A stretch of DNA of 64,000 nt from Denitratisoma oestradiolicum (GTDB lineage: Bacteria; Pseudomonadota; Gammaproteobacteria; Burkholderiales; Rhodocyclaceae): the NCBI RefSeq assembly GCF_902813185.1, contig NZ_LR778301.1, forward strand, positions 2,866,001 to 2,930,000, given 5' to 3'. The notes under the pieces were generated by a model, which made no database searches, was not told where the DNA came from, and was given only the letters and a program-made list of their open reading frames with translations. Positions 46,731 through 58,090 of this stretch are shown one piece after another. The translations under genes and the position numbers were made by a program. The number at the start of each line of letters is the position of its first letter. Positions within the stretch are counted from its first letter, which is position 1.

Positions 46731-48007
46731 CAGCGAATCCCCCTATCCCGGGAACGCAGGGAATCCCGCGAACGATTGTCACCGCTCCCCCCCACCGGCG
46801 GAGCCTTTTCCAGTTGCGGCGGCACTTCATTGGAAACCGGCGCCGACGGGGCATGACTGGCTGGTGCCGGCTCGCTGGGCCCGGCCTGGGCGGCCACGCC
46901 GACACTGGCAGCCTGCATCAGCTTGTCCAGGGGCAGATAGAGCAGGTTGCCCTGGCCCTTGGCATCCACCATCACCTTGCTCGTGTTGCTGTAGATCTGT
47001 TGCAGCGTCTCCAGATACATGCGCTGCCGGGTGACTTCCGGATAGCGGGCGTATTCGACCAGTATCTGCTTGAAGCGCGAGGCGTCGCCCTGGGCGGTGG
47101 CGACGATGCGGCTCTTGTAACCCGAGGCTTCCTCGGTCAGCCGGGCGGCGGTGCCCTGGGCACGCGGTATCACATCGTTGGCGTAGGCCTGGCCCTCGTT
47201 CTTCTGCCGCTCCCTGTCCTGCCCAGCCTTCACCGCATCGTCGAAAGCGGCCTGTACCTGCTCCGGCGGCTGGGTGCTTTGCATGGTCACGGCCCGAATC
47301 TGAATGCCCGTTTCATAACGATCCAGAATGTCCTGCATCAGCTTGGTGGTGTTGGCGGCGATCACGTCGCGCCCTTCGTAGAGCACGAAGTCCATCTTGT
47401 TCTTGCCCACCACTTCGCGGATCGCCGTCTCGGCGGCCTGGGTCACAGCCTCGTCGGGAAAGCGGTTCTTGAATATGTAGTCCTGGGGGCTCTTCAGCAG
47501 GTACTGCACGGCGAACTGGACGCTGACGATGTTCTCGTCGTCGGTCAGCATCAGGGCCTCCTTCAGCACCTTGTTCTTTTCCGAGCCCCGGTAGCCCACC
47601 TCCACGGTGCGCACCCCGGACAGGTTCACCACCTCATGGCTCTGGATGGGCCAGGGCATGCGCCAGCGCAGGCCCGGATCGGTGGTTTCCTTGTAGCGTC
47701 CGAACTGCAAGACCACGCCCCGCTGACTGGCATCGACGATGTAGAAGCCACTGGCGATCCACAGCACCGCCACCAAGCCCAGCAGCAGACCAACGCCGCC
47801 ACCGAACTGGCGCGGAGTCAGGGAGGGCATTTCGCCGCCACCGAAGCCACCGCCATTGCCACCGCCGCCCCGCTTGCCGCCGAACATTCCGGACAGCCGG
47901 CGATTGAAGTCGCGCCAGAGTTCATCCAGGTCCGGGGGACCCTGATCTCCGTTGCCCTTCTTGTCACCATCCGGCTTGTTGCCCCAGCCGTGGTCGTTCA
48001 AAGACAT
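46730..48007 (-). CDS. hflK: FtsH modulator HflK
   Basis: The 425-residue SPFH protein has the typical Gly-rich N-terminus (GGKRGGGGNGGGFGGG), a membrane helix near residues 75-100 and a band-7 domain. The ATG at 48007 (MSLNDHGWGNKPDG) matches the family N-terminus. The C-terminus is Pro/Ala-rich. Confidence 0.95.
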   Translation of the reverse strand: MSLNDHGWGNKPDGDKKGNGDQGPPDLDELWRDFNRRLSGMFGGKRGGGGNGGGFGGGEMPSLTPRQFGGGVGLLLGLVAVLWIASGFYIVDASQRGVVLQFGRYKETTDPGLRWRMPWPIQSHEVVNLSGVRTVEVGYRGSEKNKVLKEALMLTDDENIVSVQFAVQYLLKSPQDYIFKNRFPDEAVTQAAETAIREVVGKNKMDFVLYEGRDVIAANTTKLMQDILDRYETGIQIRAVTMQSTQPPEQVQAAFDDAVKAGQDRERQKNEGQAYANDVIPRAQGTAARLTEEASGYKSRIVATAQGDASRFKQILVEYARYPEVTRQRMYLETLQQIYSNTSKVMVDAKGQGNLLYLPLDKLMQAASVGVAAQAGPSEPAPASHAPSAPVSNEVPPQLEKAPPVGGSGDNRSRDSLRSRDRGIR

Positions 48008-48021
48008 GAGAATTCCGGCAA

Positions 48022-49215
48022 TCACGATGATGAAGTTCCGGGTTGGTTGAATGGGTAGCCGGTGCAATGACCAGGCACTGCTGCGTCTGCGTCGGGCTGT
48101 CCGTTACGCTCCCGCGCCACCTCGGCCAGGGCCTCGCGCAGGAGTGCCAGGCCGGCGCCGGTTCGTGCACTGCAACGAACGCGGCGGATTTTACCATGGT
48201 CATCGTCCTCGCCACGGTCGATGCCTGGCTCCACGGCGCTCAGGTCGATCTTGTTCCAGACCAGGATCTGGGGTACCCCGCCAGCGCCGATCTCTTCCAG
48301 CACCCGGCTCACCGCCGTCATCTGCTGGTCCCGATCCGGGCTGGCGGAATCCACCACATGCAGCAGCAGGTCCGCCATGGCGGTTTCTTCCAGTGTGGCA
48401 TGAAAGGCAGCCACCAGGGAGTGAGGCAGGTCGCGAATGAACCCCACGGTATCGGAGATGACAATCTGCCCCGCGCCTTCCACGAACAGGCGACGGGAGG
48501 TGGTGTCCAGGGTGGCGAACAACTGATTCGCCGCGTAGGCACCGGCCTTGGTCAGGGCGTTGAACAGGGTGCTCTTGCCCGCGTTGGTATAGCCCACCAA
48601 AGATACCGACAGGACCTCGCTGCGCTCCCTCGAGCGACGACGCACCGCCCGCTGCCGTTCATGGATGCGCAGTCGCTCCTTGAGCAGGGCAACCCGCTTG
48701 CCCAGCAGGCGCCGGTCGGTCTCCAGTTGTTTCTCGCCGGGGCCACGCAGGCCGATGCCGCCCTTCTGCCGCTCCAGGTGAGTCCAGCCCCGCACCAATC
48801 GCGTCGCCAGGTGCTGCAACTGAGCCAGCTCCACCTGAAGCTTGCCTTCATGGCTGCGGGCGCGCAGGGCGAAGATGTCCAGGATCAGGCTGGTGCGATC
48901 CACCACCCGGATTTGCAGGATTTTTTCCAGATTGCGCTGCTGGCCCGGGGACAGCTCGTGATTGAAGATGATCAGTTCGGCGCCATGCAGCCGGGCGGTG
49001 TCGCCGATTTCCGCCACCTTGCCCTTGCCCGCGAAAGTAGCGGGATCGGGGCTGCCGCGCTTGCCGCCGACCACGGCCAGGGGCGTGGCACCGGCGCTGG
49101 TCGCCAGCAGTTCAAGCTCATCCAGGCGTTCGGCGTAATCCTCGGCGCCAAAATCCAACTGGACGAGAACGGCTCCCGAAGTGGACGAGGAACCTGAGGC
49201 GGGGCGGTCAAACAT
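48022..49215 (-). CDS. hflX: Ribosome-associated GTPase HflX
   Basis: The 397-residue GTPase splits stalled or dormant ribosomes in other bacteria. An N-terminal HflX domain (GKGKVAEIGD, FNHELSPGQQRNLE) and a coiled linker precede the G domain with GYTNAGKSTL (P-loop), DTVGFIRDLP and NKID. It lies between hfq (53 bp upstream) and hflK. Confidence 0.96.
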   Translation of the reverse strand: MFDRPASGSSSTSGAVLVQLDFGAEDYAERLDELELLATSAGATPLAVVGGKRGSPDPATFAGKGKVAEIGDTARLHGAELIIFNHELSPGQQRNLEKILQIRVVDRTSLILDIFALRARSHEGKLQVELAQLQHLATRLVRGWTHLERQKGGIGLRGPGEKQLETDRRLLGKRVALLKERLRIHERQRAVRRRSRERSEVLSVSLVGYTNAGKSTLFNALTKAGAYAANQLFATLDTTSRRLFVEGAGQIVISDTVGFIRDLPHSLVAAFHATLEETAMADLLLHVVDSASPDRDQQMTAVSRVLEEIGAGGVPQILVWNKIDLSAVEPGIDRGEDDDHGKIRRVRCSARTGAGLALLREALAEVARERNGQPDADAAVPGHCTGYPFNQPGTSSS

Positions 49216-49268
49216 TGCAGGCGGGGGAAACCGGCCCCGCTCTGCCGGCGGAATGGGGCATCAATCCA

Positions 49269-49502
49269 TCAATCGGTGGCGTCGGTGCTGAAATTGACGG
49301 GTCGCGTCGGCACAATGGTGGAAATGGCGTGCTTGTAGACCATCTGGGTCACGGTATTCTTGAGCAGCACCACATACTGATCGAAGGACTCGACCTGACC
49401 TTGCAGCTTGATGCCATTGACCAGGTAGATGGAAACGGGAATATGCTCACGACGTAGCGTATTCAGGAACGGGTCTTGTAGCATTTGCCCTTTACTGCTC
49501 AT
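49269..49502 (-). CDS. hfq: RNA chaperone Hfq
   Basis: The 77-residue Sm-like protein matches Hfq almost throughout ([20 protein letters not shown], then the second Sm motif with [10 protein letters not shown]). It pairs small RNAs with mRNAs. The C-terminal tail is short, as in many betaproteobacteria. Confidence 0.98.
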   Translation of the reverse strand: MSSKGQMLQDPFLNTLRREHIPVSIYLVNGIKLQGQVESFDQYVVLLKNTVTQMVYKHAISTIVPTRPVNFSTDATD

Positions 49503-49581
49503 GGGGAACCCCCTGTTCTATTTTTGAGTTGGCACTTTAATCGATTTCCCCATGGCTTTCCAGCCTGGGCGGGCGCAGACG

Positions 49582-50904
49582 TCACTTGTCCGAGTAAGGA
49601 TTGTGACTGGTCTTGTACTGAACACGTAACGGCGTTCCCTGAAGTTTGAAGGCTTCCATGAAAACTCTTTCCAGATAGCGGGTATAGGAATCCGGCACAT
49701 GCTCCAGGGCATTGCCATGAATGACGATAATGGGTGGATTGCTGCCGCCCTGATGGGCATAGCGCAGCTTTGGACGGAAGACGCCGTGACGGGGCGGCGT
49801 CTGCTTCTGGACTGCATCAATCAGCGCCCGGGTCAGCTTGGGCGTGGGCAGCTTGGCCATGGCGGCGGCATAGGCCTTATCCACCGAGGACAACACGCCA
49901 CCGATACCCTGGCCCTCCAGGGCCGAGATGTAATGCACCCGGGCAAAACCGAGGAAGTTGAGCTTGCGCGCCACATCCTGCTTGATCCGCTCACGGCGAT
50001 AGCCGTCCACCATGTCCCACTTGTTGATGGCCAGTACCAGGGCGCGGCCGGCTTCGATGCAAAAACCCGCGATATGAGCATCCTGATCGGAAATGTCCTG
50101 GCTGGCGTCCAGCATCAGCACCACCACGTTGGACTCTTCCACAGCCTGGAGGGTCTTGATCACCGAGAACTTTTCCACCGCCTCGAAGACCTTGCCCTTG
50201 CGGCGCAGGCCGGCAGTGTCGATCAGGGTGTAGTGACGACCGTTGCGCTCAAAGGGAATCTCGATGGCATCCCGGGTGGTGCCGGGCATGTCGAAGGCGA
50301 TGACCCGTTCCTCGCCCAGCAGGGTGTTGATCAGGGTGCTCTTGCCTACGTTGGGTCGACCGGCAATGGCCACCCGGGGACCTTTTTCCGCCTCCTCTTC
50401 CGCCGAATTCTCCGGAAAGGGCTCCAGGGCCAGTTCCACCAGTTCCCGCACACCATCGCCATGAGCGGCGGAAATCACCAGGGGATCGCCGCAACCCAGT
50501 TCATGAAACTCGGCGGCGACGATGGAGCGGTTCATGCCCTCGGCCTTGTTGACCACCAGATGCAAGGGTCGGCCAGTGCGCCGCAAGCGGTCGGCGATGG
50601 CCTTGTCCTGGGGGGTGAGACCGGTACGACCGTCCACGATGAACAGCAGCACATCCGCCTCGGCAATGGCTGCCTCGGCCTGGCGCGCCATTTCCTGAAC
50701 GATCCCCTCTTTGGCCTGGGGCTCGAAGCCGCCGGTATCCACCACCAGGAAGGGCCGAGGGCCGCCCCGGCCATGGCCGTAATGGCGGTCCCGGGTCAGG
50801 CCGGGCATGTCCGCCACCAGGGCGTCCCGAGAGCGGGTCAAGCGATTAAACAGGGTGCTCTTGCCGACATTGGGGCGGCCAACCAGCACCAGGGTGGGAT
50901 CCAT
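49582..50904 (-). CDS. der: Ribosome-assembly GTPase Der
   Basis: The 440-residue protein has two tandem G domains (P-loops [10 protein letters not shown] near residues 8 and 183) and a C-terminal KH-like domain, unique to Der/EngA. It acts in 50S maturation. A 3-bp gap separates it from bamB. Confidence 0.97.
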   Translation of the reverse strand: MDPTLVLVGRPNVGKSTLFNRLTRSRDALVADMPGLTRDRHYGHGRGGPRPFLVVDTGGFEPQAKEGIVQEMARQAEAAIAEADVLLFIVDGRTGLTPQDKAIADRLRRTGRPLHLVVNKAEGMNRSIVAAEFHELGCGDPLVISAAHGDGVRELVELALEPFPENSAEEEAEKGPRVAIAGRPNVGKSTLINTLLGEERVIAFDMPGTTRDAIEIPFERNGRHYTLIDTAGLRRKGKVFEAVEKFSVIKTLQAVEESNVVVLMLDASQDISDQDAHIAGFCIEAGRALVLAINKWDMVDGYRRERIKQDVARKLNFLGFARVHYISALEGQGIGGVLSSVDKAYAAAMAKLPTPKLTRALIDAVQKQTPPRHGVFRPKLRYAHQGGSNPPIIVIHGNALEHVPDSYTRYLERVFMEAFKLQGTPLRVQYKTSHNPYSDK

Positions 50905-50907
50905 GAT

Positions 50908-52059
50908 TTACTCGATTCCAAATGCAAAAAGTCCGCCGTCCCGGGTCTGTACCAGAAGGCCATTCCCCAGCGGGGTGGGAGGTGCCACGATGGGGCTGCC
51001 ATCGGTGGCGATACGGGCGCCGAAGGCACCGTCGTCCCGTCGCAGCAGATGCACCCATCCCTGCACATCCCCCACCGCCACATAACCTCCGATCACCAGG
51101 GGCCGGGAAGGCTGGCGGTTGGTGAGCTTGGCCTGGCGCCACAGGCTGGAGCCGCTGTTGCGGTCATAGGCCTGGACGGCACCCTTGTCGTCGCTCACGT
51201 AGACGGCGCGGCCATCCATGTCCAGACCCTGAAGGGAGGAGATGTCCCGTGACCACACGGTATTGCCGCCAGCCGCATCGAAACAGGCCACCCGTCCCTG
51301 GAAAGCCACCGCACAGGCATGACGGTCATTGAGCTGAGGCAGGCTAGTGATGTCAGCCATCCGTTCCAGTTCGGTGGCCCCTTTGGGGGTTGTGACCACG
51401 GTTTCCCAGGCCACGGCACCATTGTTCAGGGCCAGGGCCACCACCTTGCCGCCGGGGAATCCCGCCAGCAGCCCCCCCGGCACCGCCAGGACGCCTACGC
51501 TGGAGCGCAGGCTGAGGGAAGGCGTGGCTCGCTGATATATCCAGCGCCGCTTGCCATCGGCAGCCTCCAGGGCGGCGATATGGGAATCACCGCTGCGCAC
51601 CACCACCATGCCCTCGGCAAGCACGGGCGCCGCCAGTACCTCGGAGCTGACCCGTGCTTTCCATTTTGCGGCACCGGTTTCGGCGTCGAAAGTCAGCACC
51701 TCGCCCTTGGGTGTGCCCACCGCCACCAGCTTGCCATCAGCACCGACGCCCCCGGAAAGGGTCTGGCCCACGGAGATGCGCCAACGTTCCTTGCCCTGAT
51801 CGAAACGGGCCAGTACGCCATCCGGGGAAGCGGCATAGACAGCGTTTCCGGCCACTGCCGGGCTCAGCACGTAATCCTGGGACTTGCCGATGGAGGCCCG
51901 CCAGAGGGGCACCATCCGGGCCGTCACCGGATCTATGACCGACAGCTCCGCCGGCCGTGTTTTGGGATCGGTGGAGGAGAAGGGGTTGTATTTGTCGATG
52001 GTCGAGCAGCCTCCCAGTATCAGGGCGGCAAGGGGCAGTATCAGGCGCAGGGTCTTCAC
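50908..52059 (-). CDS. bamB: Outer-membrane assembly lipoprotein BamB
   Basis: The 383-residue lipoprotein (LGGC with Cys18) folds as a PQQ-type eight-bladed beta-propeller; repeats such as DAETGAAKWKARV are visible. It is a BAM complex accessory for outer-membrane protein insertion. It overlaps yfgM by 4 bp. Confidence 0.95.
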   Translation of the reverse strand: MKTLRLILPLAALILGGCSTIDKYNPFSSTDPKTRPAELSVIDPVTARMVPLWRASIGKSQDYVLSPAVAGNAVYAASPDGVLARFDQGKERWRISVGQTLSGGVGADGKLVAVGTPKGEVLTFDAETGAAKWKARVSSEVLAAPVLAEGMVVVRSGDSHIAALEAADGKRRWIYQRATPSLSLRSSVGVLAVPGGLLAGFPGGKVVALALNNGAVAWETVVTTPKGATELERMADITSLPQLNDRHACAVAFQGRVACFDAAGGNTVWSRDISSLQGLDMDGRAVYVSDDKGAVQAYDRNSGSSLWRQAKLTNRQPSRPLVIGGYVAVGDVQGWVHLLRRDDGAFGARIATDGSPIVAPPTPLGNGLLVQTRDGGLFAFGIE

Positions 52060-52727
52060 TTGGCGCTCCCCATGGCATCGCGCTTGGCCTGGAGCATTTC
52101 CCGGTAGGCGGACTGCATGGCAGCAGCCTCACCCTGGCCACGAGGCTGTTTCTCCAACCCAGAAAGAGCAACATCATAGGCGGTGCGGGCCTCGGCCAGC
52201 TTGCCCTGGGCAGCCAGGGCATCCCCCTTCAATTCGGCATAGCGGGGGGAAAAAGCGCTTCCCGGCTCTGCCGCCAGTTGTTTGAGAGCCTCGTCATAGG
52301 AGTTCTCGTCGATCAGCAGAGCGGCCAGGCGCAACCGAGCCAGATCGCGCAGGGACTGATCCCGGGTGTTTTCTGCCGCCCACTGCAATTGCAGCCTGGC
52401 ATTCTTGGCGTCTTTGCCATCCACCTGCACCCGTGCCGAAAGCAGCGCGCCCATGCCGGCGTAGGTGGTGCGCGGGAACTTGTCGATCAGTTCCCCGGCC
52501 AGTTCACGGGTGCGCTTGATATCCCGCTCGCCAGCGGCTTTTTCCAGCCCCATGTAGATGGCCGAGGCCTGAGCCGCCTGGTTGCGCTGCCACCAGTTCC
52601 AGCCCTGCCAGCCCACGGCGGCCAGAGCCACCACCAGCGCCAGGGTGGTGATCCGGTTGCCATGCAGCTTCCACCAGGTCTTGATTTCTTCGAGTTGTTC
52701 CTGCTCTTCGAGGTCGTAGACAGCCAT
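52056..52727 (-). CDS. yfgM: YfgM-like TPR membrane protein
   Basis: The 223-residue protein has a cytoplasmic N-terminus (YDLEEQEQLEEIKTWWKLHG), a membrane helix at about 25-43 and periplasmic TPR helices. In E. coli YfgM is an ancillary factor of the Sec/PpiD machinery. It lies between hisS and bamB, as is typical. Confidence 0.9.
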   Translation of the reverse strand: MAVYDLEEQEQLEEIKTWWKLHGNRITTLALVVALAAVGWQGWNWWQRNQAAQASAIYMGLEKAAGERDIKRTRELAGELIDKFPRTTYAGMGALLSARVQVDGKDAKNARLQLQWAAENTRDQSLRDLARLRLAALLIDENSYDEALKQLAAEPGSAFSPRYAELKGDALAAQGKLAEARTAYDVALSGLEKQPRGQGEAAAMQSAYREMLQAKRDAMGSAK

Positions 52728-52738
52728 TGTTCGTTCTC

Positions 52739-54019
52739 CTATTCCCCGCTACCGAAAATCCATTCGCCCGCCACCTCGGCCACCTGGGCCAGGGGCACGC
52801 GCCGCTGTTCCGCCTGGTCCCGCAAGGGCTTCAGGGTCACTTCGGCGGCCGCCGCTTCTTCATCGCCGATGATGGCCGCCAATTGCGCGCCGGAGCCATT
52901 GGCCCGTTTCATCTGAGCCTTGAAGCCGCCGCCACCACAATGAAAATGCACGGCAAAGCCGGCATCCCTAAGTTGTTCCGCCACGAGGAAGGCATGGCGG
53001 CTGGCCGCTTCCCCCTGGTGCACCAGATAGATATCGGGCGCCGGCCGGGCCGGCTCGTGGCCCTGCTCCAGCCACAGAGCCAGCAGCCGTTCCACGCCCA
53101 TGGCGAAGCCGCAGGCCGGGGCCGGCTTGCCGCCCAGTTGCTGCACCAGGCCGTCGTAACGACCGCCCGCGCAGACCGTGCCCTGGGCACCGAGCTGATC
53201 GGATATCCACTCGAACACCGTCAGGTTGTAATAGTCCAGGCCCCGCACCAGGCGCGGGTTGATCCGGTAGGGAATCGCCGCATCCCGCAGCACGGCCTGC
53301 ACCCCCTCGAAATGCTTGAGGGATTCCTCGCCCAGATAGTCGATCAGTTTGGGGGCGCCTTCCACCAGATCCTGCATCTCCGGATTCTTGGTATCCAGGA
53401 TACGCAACGGATTGGTATGCAGGCGACGCCGGGCATCGGCGTCGAGGCGCGGTTCATGACGGCTCAGGTAGTCGATCAGTTCGGCGCGATGGCGCGCCCG
53501 CTCCTCGGCCTGGCCCAGGGTGTTGATTTCCAGGCGGATGCCCTCCAGGCCCAGGTCATCCCAGAGCCGGGCACCCATCAGGATCTGTTCGGCATCCACG
53601 TCGGGACCGGCAAAGCCCAGGGCCTCCACGCCCACCTGATGAAACTGGCGATAGCGTCCCTTCTGGGGACGCTCATGGCGAAACATGGGACCCATGTACC
53701 AGAGTCGCTTGGGTCCTTCATAGAGCATGTTGTGCTGGAGCACGGCCCGCACGCAGGAGGCCGTGCCTTCGGGACGCAAGGTCAGTTTTTCCCCGTTGAG
53801 ACTGTCCTCGAAGGAATACATTTCCTTTTCGACGATATCGGTCACCTCGCCGATGGCCCTGCAGAACAGGGGCGTGGCTTCCACCAGCGGCATGCGGATG
53901 GGCCGGTAGCCATAGGCTCGCAGCCAGTCGCGGACCAGTTCCTCGAACTGTTCCCAGAGTTCGGCTTCGTCGGGCAGGATGTCGTTCATCCCGCGAATGG
54001 CTTGCAAAGTTTGGCTCAT
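52739..54019 (-). CDS. hisS: Histidyl-tRNA synthetase
   Basis: The 426-residue class II synthetase has motif 1 ([10 protein letters not shown]), motif 2 region ([20 protein letters not shown]) and the histidine A motif ([15 protein letters not shown]), with a C-terminal anticodon-binding domain. Confidence 0.97.
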   Translation of the reverse strand: MSQTLQAIRGMNDILPDEAELWEQFEELVRDWLRAYGYRPIRMPLVEATPLFCRAIGEVTDIVEKEMYSFEDSLNGEKLTLRPEGTASCVRAVLQHNMLYEGPKRLWYMGPMFRHERPQKGRYRQFHQVGVEALGFAGPDVDAEQILMGARLWDDLGLEGIRLEINTLGQAEERARHRAELIDYLSRHEPRLDADARRRLHTNPLRILDTKNPEMQDLVEGAPKLIDYLGEESLKHFEGVQAVLRDAAIPYRINPRLVRGLDYYNLTVFEWISDQLGAQGTVCAGGRYDGLVQQLGGKPAPACGFAMGVERLLALWLEQGHEPARPAPDIYLVHQGEAASRHAFLVAEQLRDAGFAVHFHCGGGGFKAQMKRANGSGAQLAAIIGDEEAAAAEVTLKPLRDQAEQRRVPLAQVAEVAGEWIFGSGE

Positions 54020-54031
54020 GTTTGAAAAAGG

Positions 54032-55273
54032 TCAGAGGCGCGGCGGATAGGTGCGCGCCACATAATCATCGATGATCTGGCGGAACTCGGCGGCAATATT
54101 GTCGCCGCGCAGTGTGGTGACCCGCTCCCCGTCCACATAGACTGGCGCCACCGGCTCCTCGCCGGTACCGGGTAGGGAAATACCGATATTGGCATGTTTG
54201 CTTTCCCCCGGACCATTGACCACGCAGCCCATCACCGCCAGGCTCATGTTCTCCACTCCGACCCGCTCCAGATTCCACTGGGGCATCCGGTCGCGGACAT
54301 AGGTCTGGATATCCTGGGCCAGTTCCTGGAAATAGGTGCTGGTGGTACGGCCGCAACCTGGGCAGGCTGCTACCAGGGGAGTGAAGGCGCGCAGCCCCAT
54401 GGTCTGGAGTATCTCCTGGGCCACGATCACTTCCCGGGTTCGATCGCCGCCAGGTTCCGGAGTCAGGGAAATGCGGATGGTGTCACCAATGCCTTCCTGC
54501 AACAGCACGGAAAGCGCCGCAGTGGATGCCACGATGCCCTTGCTACCCATGCCGGCCTCGGTCAGGCCCAGATGCAGGGCGTAATCGCCACGCCGGGCCA
54601 GTTCCCGATAGACCGCGATCAGATCCTGGACGCCCGAGACCTTGCAGGAGAGCACGATGTGGTCGGCGGACAGGCCCAGTTCCTCGGCCTTGCGGGCCGA
54701 CTCGATGGCGGAGGCCACCATCGCTTCGCGCATGATCTGCACCGCGTCGCGGGGCACGGCACGATGGGCGTTCTCGTCCATGATCCGGGCCAGCAGATCC
54801 TGATCCAGGCTGCCCCAGTTGACGCCAATGCGAACCGGCTTGTCGTAGCGGCAGGCAATTTCGATCAATTGGGCGAACTGCTCGTCACGGCGGGCGCCCT
54901 TGCCCACGTTACCCGGATTGATGCGCAGCTTGGCCAGGGCCTCGGCGCATTCCGGCACCTCGGTCAAGAGTTTGTGGCCGTTGAAGTGGAAATCCCCCAC
55001 CAAGGGCACGTCCTGGCCCATGGCGATCAGTCGCTCCCGAATCTTCGGCACAGCCATGGCCGCTTCCCGGGTATTGACGGTGATCCGCACCACTTCGGAG
55101 CCGGCCCGGGCCAACTGAGCCACCTGCATCGCCGTGGCGAAATCATCCACGGTATCGGTGTTGGTCATGGACTGCACGACCACAGGCGCGCCACCGCCCA
55201 TCAGGACGCTGCCAACGCGAACGGAACGGGTGACTCGGCGGGACAGGGGCCCGTCCGGCAAGGAAGCATCCAT
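54032..55273 (-). CDS. ispG: 4-hydroxy-3-methylbut-2-enyl diphosphate synthase
   Basis: The 413-residue iron-sulfur enzyme of the MEP isoprenoid pathway has [4Fe-4S] cysteines in ACPGCGRT and in GCVVNGPGE. The ATG at 55273 is chosen; a TTG at 55282 would overlap the rodZ stop and is also possible. Confidence 0.95.
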   Translation of the reverse strand: MDASLPDGPLSRRVTRSVRVGSVLMGGGAPVVVQSMTNTDTVDDFATAMQVAQLARAGSEVVRITVNTREAAMAVPKIRERLIAMGQDVPLVGDFHFNGHKLLTEVPECAEALAKLRINPGNVGKGARRDEQFAQLIEIACRYDKPVRIGVNWGSLDQDLLARIMDENAHRAVPRDAVQIMREAMVASAIESARKAEELGLSADHIVLSCKVSGVQDLIAVYRELARRGDYALHLGLTEAGMGSKGIVASTAALSVLLQEGIGDTIRISLTPEPGGDRTREVIVAQEILQTMGLRAFTPLVAACPGCGRTTSTYFQELAQDIQTYVRDRMPQWNLERVGVENMSLAVMGCVVNGPGESKHANIGISLPGTGEEPVAPVYVDGERVTTLRGDNIAAEFRQIIDDYVARTYPPRL

Positions 55274-55278
55274 GGGAA

Positions 55279-56139
55279 TCAATCCAGGGTCAGGCGGGCG
55301 ACGGCGTCGCGGGTATGGGGCTGGAGATCCACCTTGCGATCCCCATAAACCACGCGCACCCCGGAGGCTTTTCCGATCCAGAGCTGGTAGGGAGGACGGC
55401 CGCTGACCGTCTGATGGCTACCTTTGGGGAACTCCCCGGTCAGTATGATGCGCTGGGTGGCGTCCTTCACCTCCAGCCAGGAGATATCGTCAAAATCGAA
55501 GACCAACGCTGGAGCAGCGGCCACCGCTGCGGCCGACTGCATTGGTAGCGGCGCCGCCGCAGCGGTGTCCGGAGACACCGGTTCAACAGGGGAGGAAACG
55601 GTCACTGGCACCTGAGACTCCATGGGTGGGGGCATCGCCTCCACGGCCGGGTTTGCCACAGAGGACAGGGGTACGGTCCCTTCCGGTGCTCCTACATCCC
55701 GGCGGGTGTACAGATAGCCCGCCACGACAGCAACCACCAGGAACAACAAACCGATGATCAATGCACGCTGGTTGCGCTCAACAAAGGCTTCCGGCGCCGC
55801 ATCCCCCATGTTGCAGGGAGCTGCGATTTCCGCCTGGGTCACAGGCACCTCGGTATCGAGGCGGGACAACAGATCCCCGGCATCCAACTTCAACAATTTG
55901 GCATAGACCCGAACAAAGCCCCGCACGAAGGTCGCACCTTGCAAGACCTGATAGTCATCCCGTTCCAGCGCCTCGATCTGCCGATGGCTGAACTTGAGTA
56001 TCTGCGCCACGTCGTCAATACCCATGCCCATACCCTCACGGGCCTGGCGCAAGCGAGCACCGGGCAATTGCACCGGTATGGTTTCTGGCACTGGGGGCAA
56101 CTCAGGTCCGGCATCGGCATCGAGACTTTGCTCGCTCAT
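55279..56139 (-). CDS. rodZ: Cytoskeletal protein RodZ
   Basis: The 286-residue protein has an N-terminal helix-turn-helix ([20 protein letters not shown]), a membrane helix at about 131-150, a Pro/Ala-rich linker and a C-terminal DUF4115 domain. RodZ anchors MreB in cell-shape control. It overlaps pilW by 4 bp. Confidence 0.93.
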   Translation of the reverse strand: MSEQSLDADAGPELPPVPETIPVQLPGARLRQAREGMGMGIDDVAQILKFSHRQIEALERDDYQVLQGATFVRGFVRVYAKLLKLDAGDLLSRLDTEVPVTQAEIAAPCNMGDAAPEAFVERNQRALIIGLLFLVVAVVAGYLYTRRDVGAPEGTVPLSSVANPAVEAMPPPMESQVPVTVSSPVEPVSPDTAAAAPLPMQSAAAVAAAPALVFDFDDISWLEVKDATQRIILTGEFPKGSHQTVSGRPPYQLWIGKASGVRVVYGDRKVDLQPHTRDAVARLTLD

Positions 56140-56933
56140 TCGTATTGTCCCTGAAGCATTTTCTGGAATTCATTGCTGGTGGAAAATTTCTGCCGCAACT
56201 GGGCACCGAACCTGGCCTCATCCCCCCGATTCCCCTGACCACGGGCGATACGAAGAGCCAGCCAAGTCGATTCGGCACTAGCCTCAACGAGGCGGTGGAA
56301 GGCCGCGATGCGCAGTTGGGCTTCGCCGTAACGCCCCAGCTTGTGGTTCAGCTCCGCCAACATAAACAGAGCTCGAGGATTGTTCGGATCGACGCGCAGA
56401 GCTTGCGCCAGATACTCGCCCGCCCTATCGAAATTCTTGATGTTTTGCGCGCAGGCCGCCGCGTTGGTCAAGGCCACCGCCGGCGCGGCATACAGGGGAT
56501 TACGCACTGCTGCCTGAAGATACTCCAGGCCTTTGGGCTCCTGACCAATCTGACACAGGAACCAGCCGTAATTATTGCTGATTTCCGGATCCCCAGGTTC
56601 TAGCTTCAAGGCCCGCTCGAAGGCATCGCTGGCAGCACGATGCTCCTTGAGCTCCATATAGACCAGGGCCAACAGATTGTGGGCAGGGGCATAGGAAGAA
56701 TCCGCAGCAATGGCAATTCTCGCCTCATCCAGGGCCGTGGAAAACTGGCGAGCCTCGTAATAGCCGGCCCCGAGATCCGCATGGCTCTTGGCCCGAGCCC
56801 GAGTGCTCTTGCCGCTGCCCTGCTGGGCATCCGGCTGCTGAGCACGCGACGAATGAAGCAAGAGATCGTCACCGCCGGTCGAGGTACACGCTGCCAGGAT
56901 GAAGAGCAGGCACAACCAGAGCATCGTTCTCAC
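56136..56933 (-). CDS. pilW: Type IV pilus pilotin PilW/PilF
   Basis: The 265-residue lipoprotein (ILAAC, Cys16) has about six TPR units. It helps the PilQ secretin assemble in the outer membrane. The GTG start shares its first base with the rlmN stop; an ATG three codons later is an alternative. The signal is intact with either. Confidence 0.93.
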   Translation of the reverse strand: MRTMLWLCLLFILAACTSTGGDDLLLHSSRAQQPDAQQGSGKSTRARAKSHADLGAGYYEARQFSTALDEARIAIAADSSYAPAHNLLALVYMELKEHRAASDAFERALKLEPGDPEISNNYGWFLCQIGQEPKGLEYLQAAVRNPLYAAPAVALTNAAACAQNIKNFDRAGEYLAQALRVDPNNPRALFMLAELNHKLGRYGEAQLRIAAFHRLVEASAESTWLALRIARGQGNRGDEARFGAQLRQKFSTSNEFQKMLQGQYE

Positions 56934-58090
56934 TAGGCCACCTCCGTCAGGGGAATGCTTGCACGGGCCAGACGGCGGGATTTATCCCGCACCTGGCCAG
57001 CCAATTGACCGCAGGCCGCGTCGATATCGTCACCGCGGGTCTTTCGGATCGTGGTGACAATCCCTTGCCGCAGCAGCACTTCGCCGAAGCGTCGAACCTG
57101 CTCTGCGGGGCTGCGACGATAGACAGACCTGGGGAAGGGATTGAAGGGAATCAGATTGAATTTGCAGGGCACATCACGGGTCAGTTCCAGCAACTGGCGG
57201 GCATCGATTTCGCGATCGTTCACACCATCGAGCATGACGTACTCGAAGGTAATGAAGTCCCGGGGCGCCGACACCAGGTAACGGCGGCAAGCGGCCATCA
57301 GTTCAGCCAGGGGGTACTTGCGGTTGATGGGTACCAGTTCGTCGCGCAGGCGATCATTGGGCGCATGCAGCGAAACCGCCAGGGCGACGGGACATTCCTC
57401 CCGCAACCGGTCCATGGCCGGCACGATGCCCGAGGTGGACACAGTCACGCGGCGCCGCGACAAACCGTAGGCATTGTCGTCCAGCATCAGGTACAGGGCG
57501 GTGACCACGTTGTCGAAATTGGCCAGAGGCTCGCCCATGCCCATCATTACCACATTGCTGATGATCCGCTCTGTCCCGTTTGCCGCTTCAGCGATTCGCT
57601 GCTCCTCTCTCCCCTCCGTGTGAGAGGGGACAGGGGTGGGGGAGCGATGACCACCAAGCACTCGATTAGCCTGCCAGAGCTGGCCAATGATTTCCGCCAC
57701 CGTCAGATTACGGTTGAAACCCTGCTTGCCGGTCGAGCAGAAAGAACAGTCGAGAGCACAACCTGCCTGGGAGGAAATGCACAGGGTGCCACGGGTGGCC
57801 TCAGGGATGAACACCGTTTCTATGGCATTCTGGTTACCCACATCCATCAGGAACTTGCGAGTGCCATCATCCGACAGTTTGTCTGAAACAATGGATGGTG
57901 GCTGGATGACCGTCACCGACTTGAGTTTGTCACGCAGACTCTTGGCGATGTCGGTCATTCCATCGAAATCGTCCTGCCCGTATCGATGCATCCAGCGCAA
58001 CACTTGCGTGGCGCGGAACGGCTTCTCGCCAAGATGGGCGAAAAATGCCGCAAGACCTTTGGCATCGAAATCGAGCAGGTTGACGGACAT
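56933..58090 (-). CDS. rlmN: Dual-specificity RNA methyltransferase RlmN with an in-frame insert
   Basis: The 385-residue radical-SAM enzyme methylates A2503 of 23S rRNA and A37 of tRNA. The SAM cluster motif CALDCSFC lies near residue 112 and the family motif [16 protein letters not shown] is present. Residues of about 143-170 ([17 protein letters not shown]) are foreign to the family and coincide with a palindromic repeat at 57610-57645. Confidence 0.95.
   Translation of the reverse strand: MSVNLLDFDAKGLAAFFAHLGEKPFRATQVLRWMHRYGQDDFDGMTDIAKSLRDKLKSVTVIQPPSIVSDKLSDDGTRKFLMDVGNQNAIETVFIPEATRGTLCISSQAGCALDCSFCSTGKQGFNRNLTVAEIIGQLWQANRVLGGHRSPTPVPSHTEGREEQRIAEAANGTERIISNVVMMGMGEPLANFDNVVTALYLMLDDNAYGLSRRRVTVSTSGIVPAMDRLREECPVALAVSLHAPNDRLRDELVPINRKYPLAELMAACRRYLVSAPRDFITFEYVMLDGVNDREIDARQLLELTRDVPCKFNLIPFNPFPRSVYRRSPAEQVRRFGEVLLRQGIVTTIRKTRGDDIDAACGQLAGQVRDKSRRLARASIPLTEVA
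57605..57647. repeat. Palindromic repeat inside rlmN
   Basis: TCCCCTC (57610-57616) and GAGGGGA (57624-57630) form a stem followed by CAGGGGTGGGGGAG. It is translated in frame and lies just before the [10 protein letters not shown] motif. It resembles the elements in hrpA and in the pilus cluster. Confidence 0.75.
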
